Source: Kineosporia succinea | GTDB taxonomy: Bacteria; Actinomycetota; Actinomycetes; Actinomycetales; Kineosporiaceae | NCBI RefSeq assembly: GCF_030811555.1 | Contig: NZ_JAUSQZ010000001.1 | Span: forward strand, 5,825,241 to 5,889,240 | Length of the DNA: 64,000 nt | Reading direction: 5' to 3' | Shown here: positions 56,200-63,879 of the stretch, piece after piece | How the letters are laid out: every line of letters starts with the position of its first letter | Position numbering within the stretch: position 1 is the stretch's first letter | Program-made: the position numbers and the translations under genes | The notes under the pieces: model-generated | The model's database searches: none | What the model was told of the DNA's origin: nothing | What the model saw: only the letters and a program-made list of their open reading frames with translations

Positions 56200-57233
56200 T
56201 GCGCAAGGGATGGGTTATCGCAGGCCTCTTGGCTCTCGCCGCGCCGCTGTCGCTGATCGTGCCGGTCGTCGGGATGGTCATGGTCACCGGCATCTCGACC
56301 GACGGGGAGGTGCCGCCCAGCGGCACGCAGCCTGTGTCGTGTGGGCAGCCCGCCGGTGAGGCGATCAGCCTCACGTCGGCGGAGCAGCGGGCGAACGCGA
56401 AGACGATCATCTCGGTCGGTGTCGAGCTGGGCGTGCCAACCAAGGGCCTGATCATCGCAATCGCCGTGGCCCGGCAGGAAAGTCGGATCGAGAACCTGCC
56501 GTACGGCGACCGTGACTCGGTCGGCCTGTTCCAGCAGCGGGCCGGCTGGGGCACTCTCGCTGAGCGCATGGATCCGCCGACCTCGGCCCGGAAGTTCTTC
56601 ACCGGCGGAACCGAGGCCGGGACCACCGGGCTCCTCGACACGCCCGGCTGGGAGGGCATGTCGGTCGCCCGGGCGGCGCAGGCAGTCCAGCGCTCTGCTT
56701 ACCCGGCGGCGTACGCACAGTGGGAGGGGATGGCGACCACCGTCGTGCAGCAGGTCCTCGGGTCCGGGCCGGCTCAGGAGTGCACGCCCGAGCAGACGCC
56801 GGGCGCATGTCCCGCCTCGACGGACCTGTCCGGCTACCCGAACGGCGAGATCCCGTCATCCGCACTGTGCAAGATCGCGTTCGCACCTGAGCATCGACTG
56901 CGGTCTGACGCCGCACTGGGGCTCGAGCGCCTCAATGTCGCCTATCGCGAGCACTTCCGCCGGGACATCTGCATCACCGACTCTTACCGTGACCTAGCTA
57001 CCCAAGTTCGCCTGAAGCGGGAAAAGGGGGCCCTTGCGGCGACCCCGGGGACAAGTAACCACGGGTGGGGCCAGGCGCTCGACCTCTGCGACGGGATCAA
57101 CACGGGGCCCTCCGCGGAGACATACCGGTGGATGAAGACGAACGCCCCGACGTACGGCTGGGTACATCCCGCCTGGGCTGAACCCGGCGGCTCAGGGCCC
57201 CTCGAGTTTTGGCACTGGGAGTTCGACACATGA
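56199..57233 (+). CDS. Bifunctional cell-wall hydrolase of the T4SS (lytic transglycosylase-like plus VanY/M15)
   Basis: 344 residues: membrane anchor (5-27), a lysozyme-like domain (about 70-190: IAVARQESRIENLPYGDRDSVGLFQQ) with putative catalytic Glu in RQESR, and a C-terminal D-Ala-D-Ala carboxypeptidase-like domain (about 225-344) with His287/Asp294 (NHGWGQALDLCD) and the last His in FWHWEF for zinc. It would open the wall for the transfer channel, as VirB1 does. Confidence 0.88.
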   Translation: MRKGWVIAGLLALAAPLSLIVPVVGMVMVTGISTDGEVPPSGTQPVSCGQPAGEAISLTSAEQRANAKTIISVGVELGVPTKGLIIAIAVARQESRIENLPYGDRDSVGLFQQRAGWGTLAERMDPPTSARKFFTGGTEAGTTGLLDTPGWEGMSVARAAQAVQRSAYPAAYAQWEGMATTVVQQVLGSGPAQECTPEQTPGACPASTDLSGYPNGEIPSSALCKIAFAPEHRLRSDAALGLERLNVAYREHFRRDICITDSYRDLATQVRLKREKGALAATPGTSNHGWGQALDLCDGINTGPSAETYRWMKTNAPTYGWVHPAWAEPGGSGPLEFWHWEFDT

Positions 57234-57260
57234 CGATCAACCCCGCCTGGACCCGGGCGC

Positions 57261-57331
57261 CTACTAATTACCAACTCGCTGGCAGCCAGCCGCTTGTTAC
57301 CAGCCGATCAGCAAGTCGCTACCCTGCCCCC
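57261..57331 (+). promoter_or_regulatory. Promoter and regulatory motif of the small transfer gene
   Basis: CTACTAATTACCAAC (57261-57275) is the reverse complement of a 12/15 match to the transfer-operon motif. TTACCA (57297-57302) and TACCCT (57320-57325) are 17 bp apart, placing transcription start at the ATG (57332), so a leaderless message. Confidence 0.55.
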
Positions 57332-57634
57332 ATGGAGAAGCTGCCCGCCTCGTTCACTGAGCTGCTCAGCGTGATGATCCAGTACGTCGAGCTCAGGGAC
57401 CGACTTCGGGACGTCCGCGAGACCGCGGCCGGCGACCTCCACGAGCTCGGATGGCCAGCCCAGCGAATCTCGGACGAGCTGAAGGCGCAGCTCGAGGCGC
57501 TGAACTTGTCCGACTCCCAGCTTCGTTCGCTCGGCGTGTCCAGGGCGACGATCGATGCGGACATCCGGTCCTGGCGCCGGGAGCAGGAGAAGGCCGTGAC
57601 GTCCGGTCGGCGGAAGCGAGTGTCCGGCGACTGA
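57332..57634 (+). CDS. Small helical protein of the transfer region
   Basis: 100 residues. SVMIQYVELRDRLRDVRETA and LGVSRATIDADIRSWRREQEK, with the latter resembling an HTH; basic end. No ribosome site. It faces the candidate oriT and may be a small DNA-binding accessory protein. Confidence 0.62.
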   Translation: MEKLPASFTELLSVMIQYVELRDRLRDVRETAAGDLHELGWPAQRISDELKAQLEALNLSDSQLRSLGVSRATIDADIRSWRREQEKAVTSGRRKRVSGD

Positions 57635-58045
57635 CCGGGTGATTGTCCGGCCTTCCGATGTCCGGCCGCCGGGGTTGAGGTTGTCCGGTCTGGTGGTGCG
57701 CGGTTCCGGCCGGCCGCTGAGCCGCCCACTTCACCTCTCGGGACTTCCCGGATTGATCGCGCTGAGCTTGCTCTCTCTTCGGTGAGGAAGCTTGCCCCGC
57801 AAGCTGATCCACCATTTCCCAGCTCTGGGTGCACTGCAGCTTGAGACCTCCTCGGTAAACCTCGTCGGCCTCAAGCTGAGCTTACCCATGCTGTCAACTA
57901 GTTGCTAGCTGGCTGGCAACTAGCAACCTGCGAGGAAGCATCCTCGCTGACTCATCCTGCTGTCACTTGCGATTCGCGGGCCCGCCGCTGAGCCTGGTCG
58001 CTCGTGTCGCTCTGCTAATTGCTAGCGGATTGGTAATGTGAAGTC
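57635..58045. other. 411-bp gap with repeats: candidate origin of transfer and FtsK-gene promoter
   Basis: No gene is seen. TGTCCGG occurs three times near 57,650-57,690. AGCTTG/CAAGCT occurs at 57765, 57789, 57800 (reverse), 57838, 57872 (reverse) and degenerate at 57879; these form AGCTTGC-CCC-GCAAGCT (57789-57805) and CAGCTTGAG...CTCAAGCTG (57837-57878) hairpins. Then CAACTAGTTG (57895-57904), GTTGCTAG/CTAGCAAC (57901-57927) and CTGCTAATTGCTAGC (58012-58026). TAATGT (58034-58039) is a -10 7 bp before the ATG of the FtsK-like gene. Confidence 0.55.
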
Positions 58046-60394
58046 ATGTCCGAGCATCACCGCAGGCTGGGCGTCGATTACGCCCGGGATCACGACCGCC
58101 GCATGTCGGAGATCTATCCCGACGGCGACGAGCCGTGCCACTACCTCGCACGCCTGGACCTCGGGCACTGCGAAGGGAAGGTGAAGAACGAGGAGCACGG
58201 TCAGATCGCGAACGAACGGCACCACGTCAAGGAGCTCGCCGACAACCGGGGCAAAGACAACGCGAAGGTCACGGTCCCCGCATGCAGGAGGCATCACCAG
58301 ATCATGACCAACGCGAACAAGGCCGCCCGGGCAGGCAAGCCCGTCGGCGGACAGACCCCGACGAGTCGAGGCGGACAACGACGCCCATCGAAGGGCGGAC
58401 AACCGGGCGGACAGAACCCGGACAACGGAGCGGACAGCCAGCCCGCCTGGGTGCGCCGTCACCTACTCGCCGCTGGCGCCGTCCTCATGATCGGTGCCGT
58501 CCTGTGGATGGCGGACATGTCCGGGGAGGCCATCCTCCTCGGCTCGTGCACCGCGGTCTACGGGGCGGCGCTGGCCTACTACTTGAACGTCCGCTGGACC
58601 CGCGCCCGGGACCTTGCCGAAGTCCACTCGCTCGCTGTCCGGTCGATCAAGGCCGACCCGCGGATGGTGCGTGTCGACCGGCCCCGGTGGCGGTGGCAGG
58701 CGGGCATGAAGGCGGACATCGTCCGGTGCCGGATCTTCTTCCCCGGTGTCGAGTACATGACCGACCCCGGCACGCGGGCCCGAGTCGAGAAAGACTTCTG
58801 GGTCGCGCTCCATGCCCGCATCGATTGGCCGGCTCATGCGCTCCACCCGCACTTCGATGTCCGAGTCGTGCCCGTGGATGCCGGGCCGGGTCGCGGACCG
58901 GTGGCCGTCGAGGCCGAGCCGCAGGAGGAGACCCGCGAGAAGATCCGCACCACGATCGAGGAGGACCTTCACAAGACGATGAAGTTGAAGGAGAAGCAGA
59001 AGCTGACCTTCACGATCGTCGAGCGTGACGCCGAGGGCCCGCTCGTGTGCACGCTGGACTACCCGGCCGGATTCCAGGACGGGTCCGAGGAGGCGTGCTA
59101 CCTGGTCCAGGAGCGGATCAGTGCCCAGCTCGACGGGATCCGGTTCGTCGCTCAGTGGGATCGCCGGGCCGAGAAGAAGCGGCTGACCCTGACTCGTCGG
59201 CCCGAGCTGCCAGCCGAGGTGCCGTTCCGGTTCCCGGCCCCGGGGGAGCGGCTGGACCCGATGGTCATTCCGCTGGGGATCGATGAGACGCAGCGCGAGC
59301 GGGCCTGGAACCTTCGCGTTCACCCGCACATGATCTTCGCCGGGGCGACCGGGGCCGGGAAGTCATACACGCTCGCCGAGCTGATCTACCAGCTCCTCAT
59401 CCGCGGGTGGCAGCTCATCCTGATCGACGGCAAGGGGACCACCTTCGCGCCGTTCCGGCGGTGGCCCGGCGTTGTGGGCTACGGCCTCGCGAACGCGCCT
59501 GAGTCAATGGCGCACTGGATGGAGCAGGGCAAGTACATCACCGAGGAGCGGTATGACCAGGCCATCGATCACGACGTCGACCCGGCGAGTTTCCCCCGCC
59601 TGATGGTCCTGATCGATGAGCTGACCGAGGCTAACGAGAACGTCGCGGAGTGGTGGAAGGAGCTGCGTTCGAAGGAGAAGGAGCTGCCTCGGGAGTGCCC
59701 GGCGATCGGGGCGTGGGCTTCGGTGGCCCGGAAGGGTCGCGAGGGTGGAGTGCACCTGCTGGTGGCTACACAGCAACCCAACGCCTCTGACAACACGTTC
59801 GGGTCGACGGAGACGAAGGCCAACCTTGCAGGGCGGTTCTTCCTTGGCCCGACCGAACAGCAGTCAGCGCTCATGATGTTCGGGCGCTCGACCCTGGGCC
59901 GAGACATCCCCGAGGACACGAAGGGCCGCGGGACGCTGAAGGTGTCACCCCAGGAGCCCGGGGTCGAGGTACAGACGTACTTCACGCCGCGCCCCAAGCC
60001 TTCCGGCGCGATCGCCCCTGAGCATGAGACGTTCTTCGCGAAGCTCATGCCGCTCGTGGAGGCGGCGCAGGCGAAGGTGAAGCGGGTCGCCCCGGCTGGC
60101 GGGTCCATCGACATGCGCCCGGATCCTCGGTTCCGTGAGATCGAGCCGACGAAGCCGGCTCGGCAGCGAACCCTTCCACTCGAGCAGACCCCGACCATCG
60201 ACGTGTGGGACCTGGCGGCCCGGCTGAAGGACGAGGACGTCGTGGAGTGCTGGCTGGACGGCGAGCGCCTAAAGGTCGTCGAGGTCATCGGTGAGGACGA
60301 AGTGGAGATCACCCACGTCGACGCGGAGGGCAAGCAGCAGACACTCATCGTGGACGACTCGGCCCGGTTCGAGCTGCGAGGTGAATCGTCGTGA
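58046..60394 (+). CDS. FtsK/TraB-like coupling translocase with N-terminal HNH-like domain
   Basis: 782 residues. Residues 1-95 hold C31, HC (41-42), ERHHVKELADNRGKDN (58-72) and CRRHH (80-84), the order of an HNH/treble-clef fold. A basic linker leads to two membrane helices (about 134-180). The motor follows with Walker A GATGAGKS (about 431) and Walker B LMVLIDELTE (about 520). FtsK-type proteins pump or couple the DNA to the T4SS. The fusion of an HNH-like module to the motor is unusual: it might nick, bind or recognise the origin in the gap directly upstream. No ribosome site is present. Confidence 0.85.
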   Translation: MSEHHRRLGVDYARDHDRRMSEIYPDGDEPCHYLARLDLGHCEGKVKNEEHGQIANERHHVKELADNRGKDNAKVTVPACRRHHQIMTNANKAARAGKPVGGQTPTSRGGQRRPSKGGQPGGQNPDNGADSQPAWVRRHLLAAGAVLMIGAVLWMADMSGEAILLGSCTAVYGAALAYYLNVRWTRARDLAEVHSLAVRSIKADPRMVRVDRPRWRWQAGMKADIVRCRIFFPGVEYMTDPGTRARVEKDFWVALHARIDWPAHALHPHFDVRVVPVDAGPGRGPVAVEAEPQEETREKIRTTIEEDLHKTMKLKEKQKLTFTIVERDAEGPLVCTLDYPAGFQDGSEEACYLVQERISAQLDGIRFVAQWDRRAEKKRLTLTRRPELPAEVPFRFPAPGERLDPMVIPLGIDETQRERAWNLRVHPHMIFAGATGAGKSYTLAELIYQLLIRGWQLILIDGKGTTFAPFRRWPGVVGYGLANAPESMAHWMEQGKYITEERYDQAIDHDVDPASFPRLMVLIDELTEANENVAEWWKELRSKEKELPRECPAIGAWASVARKGREGGVHLLVATQQPNASDNTFGSTETKANLAGRFFLGPTEQQSALMMFGRSTLGRDIPEDTKGRGTLKVSPQEPGVEVQTYFTPRPKPSGAIAPEHETFFAKLMPLVEAAQAKVKRVAPAGGSIDMRPDPRFREIEPTKPARQRTLPLEQTPTIDVWDLAARLKDEDVVECWLDGERLKVVEVIGEDEVEITHVDAEGKQQTLIVDDSARFELRGESS

Positions 60395-61395
60395 CCAAGG
60401 AGCGTTTCGACTGGGGCCGGCTGGTCATCGCCGTCGCCCTCATTGCGATCTTCACCGCGAGTATTCACGCGGAGATCGAGGCCGGTAAGTTCGTCGGGCT
60501 GGGCGACTTCGCGTACGCGCTGCCTTTCGCGATCGACTCGTATGTGATCGCCTCCGTGATGACTCGCCTCGACGTGGGCCAGGCATTCGCCGTCATGGGC
60601 GTCAGTGTTGGCGGCGGGCACTTCTTGATCGGCATGAAGAAGGGCGTTGAGTACGGCGCTGCGGCGGCAGCGATCGGGATCCTGCTGACCGTGGTTTTGT
60701 GGCGGGTCCACACGCTGATGGAAAAGCGGAAGGAGCGACGGGAAACCGCCGCTGCGGCCGTTGCTGCCGAGGAGCAGAAGGCCCGTGGCGCGGAGATTGC
60801 CGAGCGTGCGCGTCTGGCCCAGATTGCCCGCGATGACGCTGAGCACGCTGCCCGGCTCGAGGCTGAGCGCATCGAGCGTGAGGAGGCTGCCCGTCGTGCC
60901 CGCGTGCAGGCAGAGCTGGACCGCAAGGAGGCCGACGCCCGGATCGCCCGCGAGACCCGTGAGCACACGGCGCGTCTCGCCGCGGAGCAGGAGGAGCGCC
61001 GGCTGAAGTCGCAACGGGAGCGCGAGCAGGCCGAGGCCGCCCGGGTTGAGCGTGAGCGCCTGGCTGCGGAGGCTCGAGCTCGTGAGGCTGAGGCGAAGGC
61101 TGCGGCCGAGCGGGAGGCGGCGGAGCGGGCGAAGGCCGAGGCGTCGGCAGCTCGAGCAGCGAAGCCGAAGACCGCGACGGAGCGAGTTGAGCAGTCTGCT
61201 GGCCTTCGGGCAGTGCCGGCGCCGAAGGGCAAGCCGAAGTCGGCGTCAGAGCAGGCTCGCGGGCTGGCTCCTGAAGTCGTCGCCGGGCGAATCTCGCCGC
61301 GCGAAGCCGCGGAGCGAATTGGTTGCGACCCGAGCATCATCCGGCGCGCCGTCCGGGAGCTGAAGAGCGATCAGCCAGAGGCGGTGAACGCATAG
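60391..61395 (+). CDS. DUF2637/Spd-type membrane protein with coiled coil and HTH
   Basis: 334 residues. Four membrane helices (about 8-115: LVIAVALIAIFTASIHA, FAYALPFAIDSYVIASVMT) match the DUF2637 domain of actinomycete transfer genes. Residues 115-265 are one charged coiled coil rich in E, R and A. The end (PEVVAGRISPREAAERIGCDPSIIRRAV, in two parts) is an HTH. GTG start overlapping the coupling-protein stop. Confidence 0.8.
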   Translation: MTKERFDWGRLVIAVALIAIFTASIHAEIEAGKFVGLGDFAYALPFAIDSYVIASVMTRLDVGQAFAVMGVSVGGGHFLIGMKKGVEYGAAAAAIGILLTVVLWRVHTLMEKRKERRETAAAAVAAEEQKARGAEIAERARLAQIARDDAEHAARLEAERIEREEAARRARVQAELDRKEADARIARETREHTARLAAEQEERRLKSQREREQAEAARVERERLAAEARAREAEAKAAAEREAAERAKAEASAARAAKPKTATERVEQSAGLRAVPAPKGKPKSASEQARGLAPEVVAGRISPREAAERIGCDPSIIRRAVRELKSDQPEAVNA

Positions 61396-62244
61396 TGCTC
61401 AATTCGACACACGGACCTACAGGCTCGCTGGCCGGAATCCTCGCCATGCGGGCCGGGATCGCTTTCGGTGCGGCGCCTGCCGACCCCGCCCTCGCCATCT
61501 GGCACGTCGCCGGCGCGACGGCGGGCGGCATGCTCCCCGACGCCGACCATCACGCGTCCTCGACGGCGAAGGTGTGGGGTCCGCTCACGTCGATTCCGGC
61601 GCGCTGGTTCGGGCGGATGGTTGGCGGGGCACCGGGCCGGCAGTCATGACCTGAGTAAGGGTGCGCCGGTCCTGTTCGCCGCGGTGTTCGCGGTCGGCCT
61701 GCTGGCGCCTCGGCTGGTCGAGTTCGCTGTGTCGCCTGAGCCTTCACCGGTGGGGGACTGGGCTCGGCTGGTCGCCAGGCTGACGGGGATGGGTGTCGTC
61801 GCGTTGATCGCGGGCCTGTGTTTCGTTGCTCTTGCCGCTCTGATCCCGGGGCGCTGGGAGGGTTCGGGTGCCGGCAATCTGGTCGCGTCGTGGATTACGG
61901 CGCTGTGGGTGACGCACTGGTACCCGGCGGGTCTTCCGTGGCAGGTTGTCGCGATGGCCGCCGGGGGCATGGCGCTGGGTGCGACGACGGCGATCCTGCA
62001 GGACGCGTGCACGATCTCGGGTGTCCCGTTCGGGGTGGAGGAGGTCGAGCGGGAGGTGCGGGGTGTGACGCTAGTGAAGACTCGCGAGCGGCGCCTGCAC
62101 CTGCTGCCGAGGGACTTCCGGATCCGCACTGCGTCTGCGTTCGAGCGGCACTTCATCCGGTTCCCCGTGCTGTGCCTGGTCGTGTGGCAGTCGTTCGAGC
62201 TGGCTGCTGATTGTGGCCTGTTCGGGAGCCCGTTCGCGTTGTAA
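61395..62244 (+). pseudogene. YdjM/DUF457-like membrane protein, frameshifted
   Basis: The first frame (61395-61649) reads THGPTGSLAG, LPDADHHASSTAKVWGPLTS and RMVGG, then continues out of family to a stop. The second frame (open from before 61,621 to 62244) continues with HRAGSHDLSKGAPVLF and at least three membrane helices. The conserved DUF457 motif HRxxxHxL is split at GGCGGGGCACC (61623-61633), which needs a one-base forward shift. Either a frameshift mutation, a sequencing error, a programmed shift or re-initiation at TTG 61621. Metal-site residues are otherwise kept. Confidence 0.7.
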
Positions 62245-62266
62245 ACCCGCAAGCAGAGGCGGGTTT
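62243..62266. terminator. Terminator after the frameshifted gene
   Basis: AAACCCGC (62243-62250) and GCGGGTTT (62259-62266), perfect, loop 8 nt, overlapping the TAA stop. Confidence 0.82.
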
Positions 62267-62397
62267 CACTCAAGACTGGCCATCGACGGTCGATGGTCGT
62301 GTAAGGGCTCGCCCCGGCTCCACTCGCACGGTTGCACCCGCGTGAGCTTCGACGCCAAGGGCGAGCTGTCCACCCGATCCCAAGGAGATCGAGCGAC

Positions 62398-63825
62398 ATG
62401 TCCTACCTTTCCATGCCCGGGTTCGTGCGTCGTGGAGGCGTGCGTCGGGTGTTCGCCGGAGCTTCACTCGGTTGTCTGGCGGTGGCTGGGGCGATCCTGG
62501 TCCCCGGTCCGGCGCAGGCTGCTGAGGCTCCGATCCAGGCGGCTGCGTGCCGGGAGCTCGGCTATCAGCTCGACGCCGGCCCCAAGCTGAAGGCCGCGGC
62601 AGGGTTCCGGACCGAGTGGATCGGCAACCTGTGCGTCGACGGACGCGCGGGGATCTGCGACGACTACGGCCTGTCCGCACCGGACGGCCAGTGGATCGAC
62701 AAGCCTGCGAAGCGCCGGCCCGGGAGCGATCGGGCGACGCAGGTCGAGCAGTACATCGCCAACGCGCACCCGACCGCGATGACCGACTCGAAGACGACGT
62801 CCGCGGCGTACAAGTCGGCGATCAACCGGGCCGTCAGCAAAGGCTTCCGCTCGGACTGGGAGTCCACGTACAAGCCCAAGTTCCGCAGCCTCGACCCGCA
62901 GGTCATCAAGCTCGCCGACGCGTGGCTCGCCGACGCCGAGAGGAACGCTGGCCCCGTGAAGGTGACGGGAGGGCTCACGTCCAAGCCGCTGCCGGGCGGG
63001 AAGGGCCGGATCAGCATCACGGCAACGGGCAACGGGAAGGCGCTGACGGGTGCCCAGGTTTCATGGAAGGTGTCCGGTGGCAAGGTCCTCACGTTCTCTA
63101 AGACCACCACGGCGAAGGGGCAGGCCGTACTCGACTTCACGCGCGGGTCGGGCCCGGTGAGTTTCGCGGCGGTGGTGACGTCTCCGGAGTGGCGCACGTC
63201 GATGTGGTCGCGGCCGACGTCGGGGAAGAAGCAGCACCTGATTCGCGGTGGGGTCACGGTGAAGACGACGATCACCGGGAGGTTCGACTCGTTCCCCGGG
63301 ATCACGGCGTCGACGAAGTGTGTCCCGGACTGCAAGGGCCGCCCGCCAGTGACGCTCGCCGCGAAGTCGTCGGGGTCGCCGATGCGCTGGCAGGCTCTCG
63401 TCGGGGGCAAGGTCGTGAAGACGCTCGAGGTCAGTGCCGGGAAGACGGCGGCCGGCACGTTCACGGGTGTCGACGGCCAGCGGGTGGCCTTCCGCTACCA
63501 GGTGCAGGTCGGCGGGAAGTGGTCCGGGTGGCGCACGGTCAGCAGGACGTTCGACGTCGTGTGCCCGGCCGTGCCGCTGTTCAGCATCACGGGCACGTGT
63601 GACTGTGGGGGGCACGGCATGGTCGCCCTCCACATCCAGGCGCCCGGTGGACCCCGCACCTACGACGTGACCTACGGCGGCGAGACGAAGCGGATTAGTG
63701 GCAGCGCGGCGGTCGACTTCCAGGTGCCGATGGCTCAGCTCGCCGGCGCGCGGGTCACGTACGACGCGCTTGACTCGGCGGGGAAGCGGCTCGGCGGGGG
63801 AGTGCTGACGCCGTGGACGCGGTGA
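62398..63825 (+). CDS. Large secreted protein of the transfer region
   Basis: 475 residues. Signal peptide (VFAGASLGCLAVAGAILVPGPAQA). The mature part has an N-terminal Cys-containing helical region (to about 195) and then three to four Ig-like/beta-sandwich modules (GRISITATGNGKALTGAQVSWK; VTVKTTITGRFDSFPG; VAFRYQVQVGGKWSGWRTV). CVPDCKG and TGTCDCGGHG may form disulfides. AAGGAG precedes the ATG. No anchor is seen, so it is released or wall-bound. An adhesin or exclusion role in mating is inferred from context only. Confidence 0.78.
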   Translation: MSYLSMPGFVRRGGVRRVFAGASLGCLAVAGAILVPGPAQAAEAPIQAAACRELGYQLDAGPKLKAAAGFRTEWIGNLCVDGRAGICDDYGLSAPDGQWIDKPAKRRPGSDRATQVEQYIANAHPTAMTDSKTTSAAYKSAINRAVSKGFRSDWESTYKPKFRSLDPQVIKLADAWLADAERNAGPVKVTGGLTSKPLPGGKGRISITATGNGKALTGAQVSWKVSGGKVLTFSKTTTAKGQAVLDFTRGSGPVSFAAVVTSPEWRTSMWSRPTSGKKQHLIRGGVTVKTTITGRFDSFPGITASTKCVPDCKGRPPVTLAAKSSGSPMRWQALVGGKVVKTLEVSAGKTAAGTFTGVDGQRVAFRYQVQVGGKWSGWRTVSRTFDVVCPAVPLFSITGTCDCGGHGMVALHIQAPGGPRTYDVTYGGETKRISGSAAVDFQVPMAQLAGARVTYDALDSAGKRLGGGVLTPWTR

Positions 63826-63837
63826 CCTGAGCATGCG

Positions 63838-63877
63838 AGCGGCCCCCGACCGGATTGGTTGGGGGCCGCTTTGTTTT
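63838..63877 (+). terminator. Strong Rho-independent terminator
   Basis: AGCGGCCCCCGACC (63838-63851) pairs with GGTTGGGGGCCGCT (63857-63870), followed by TTGTTTT. The clearest intrinsic terminator in the window. Confidence 0.92.
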
Positions 63878-63879
63878 GG

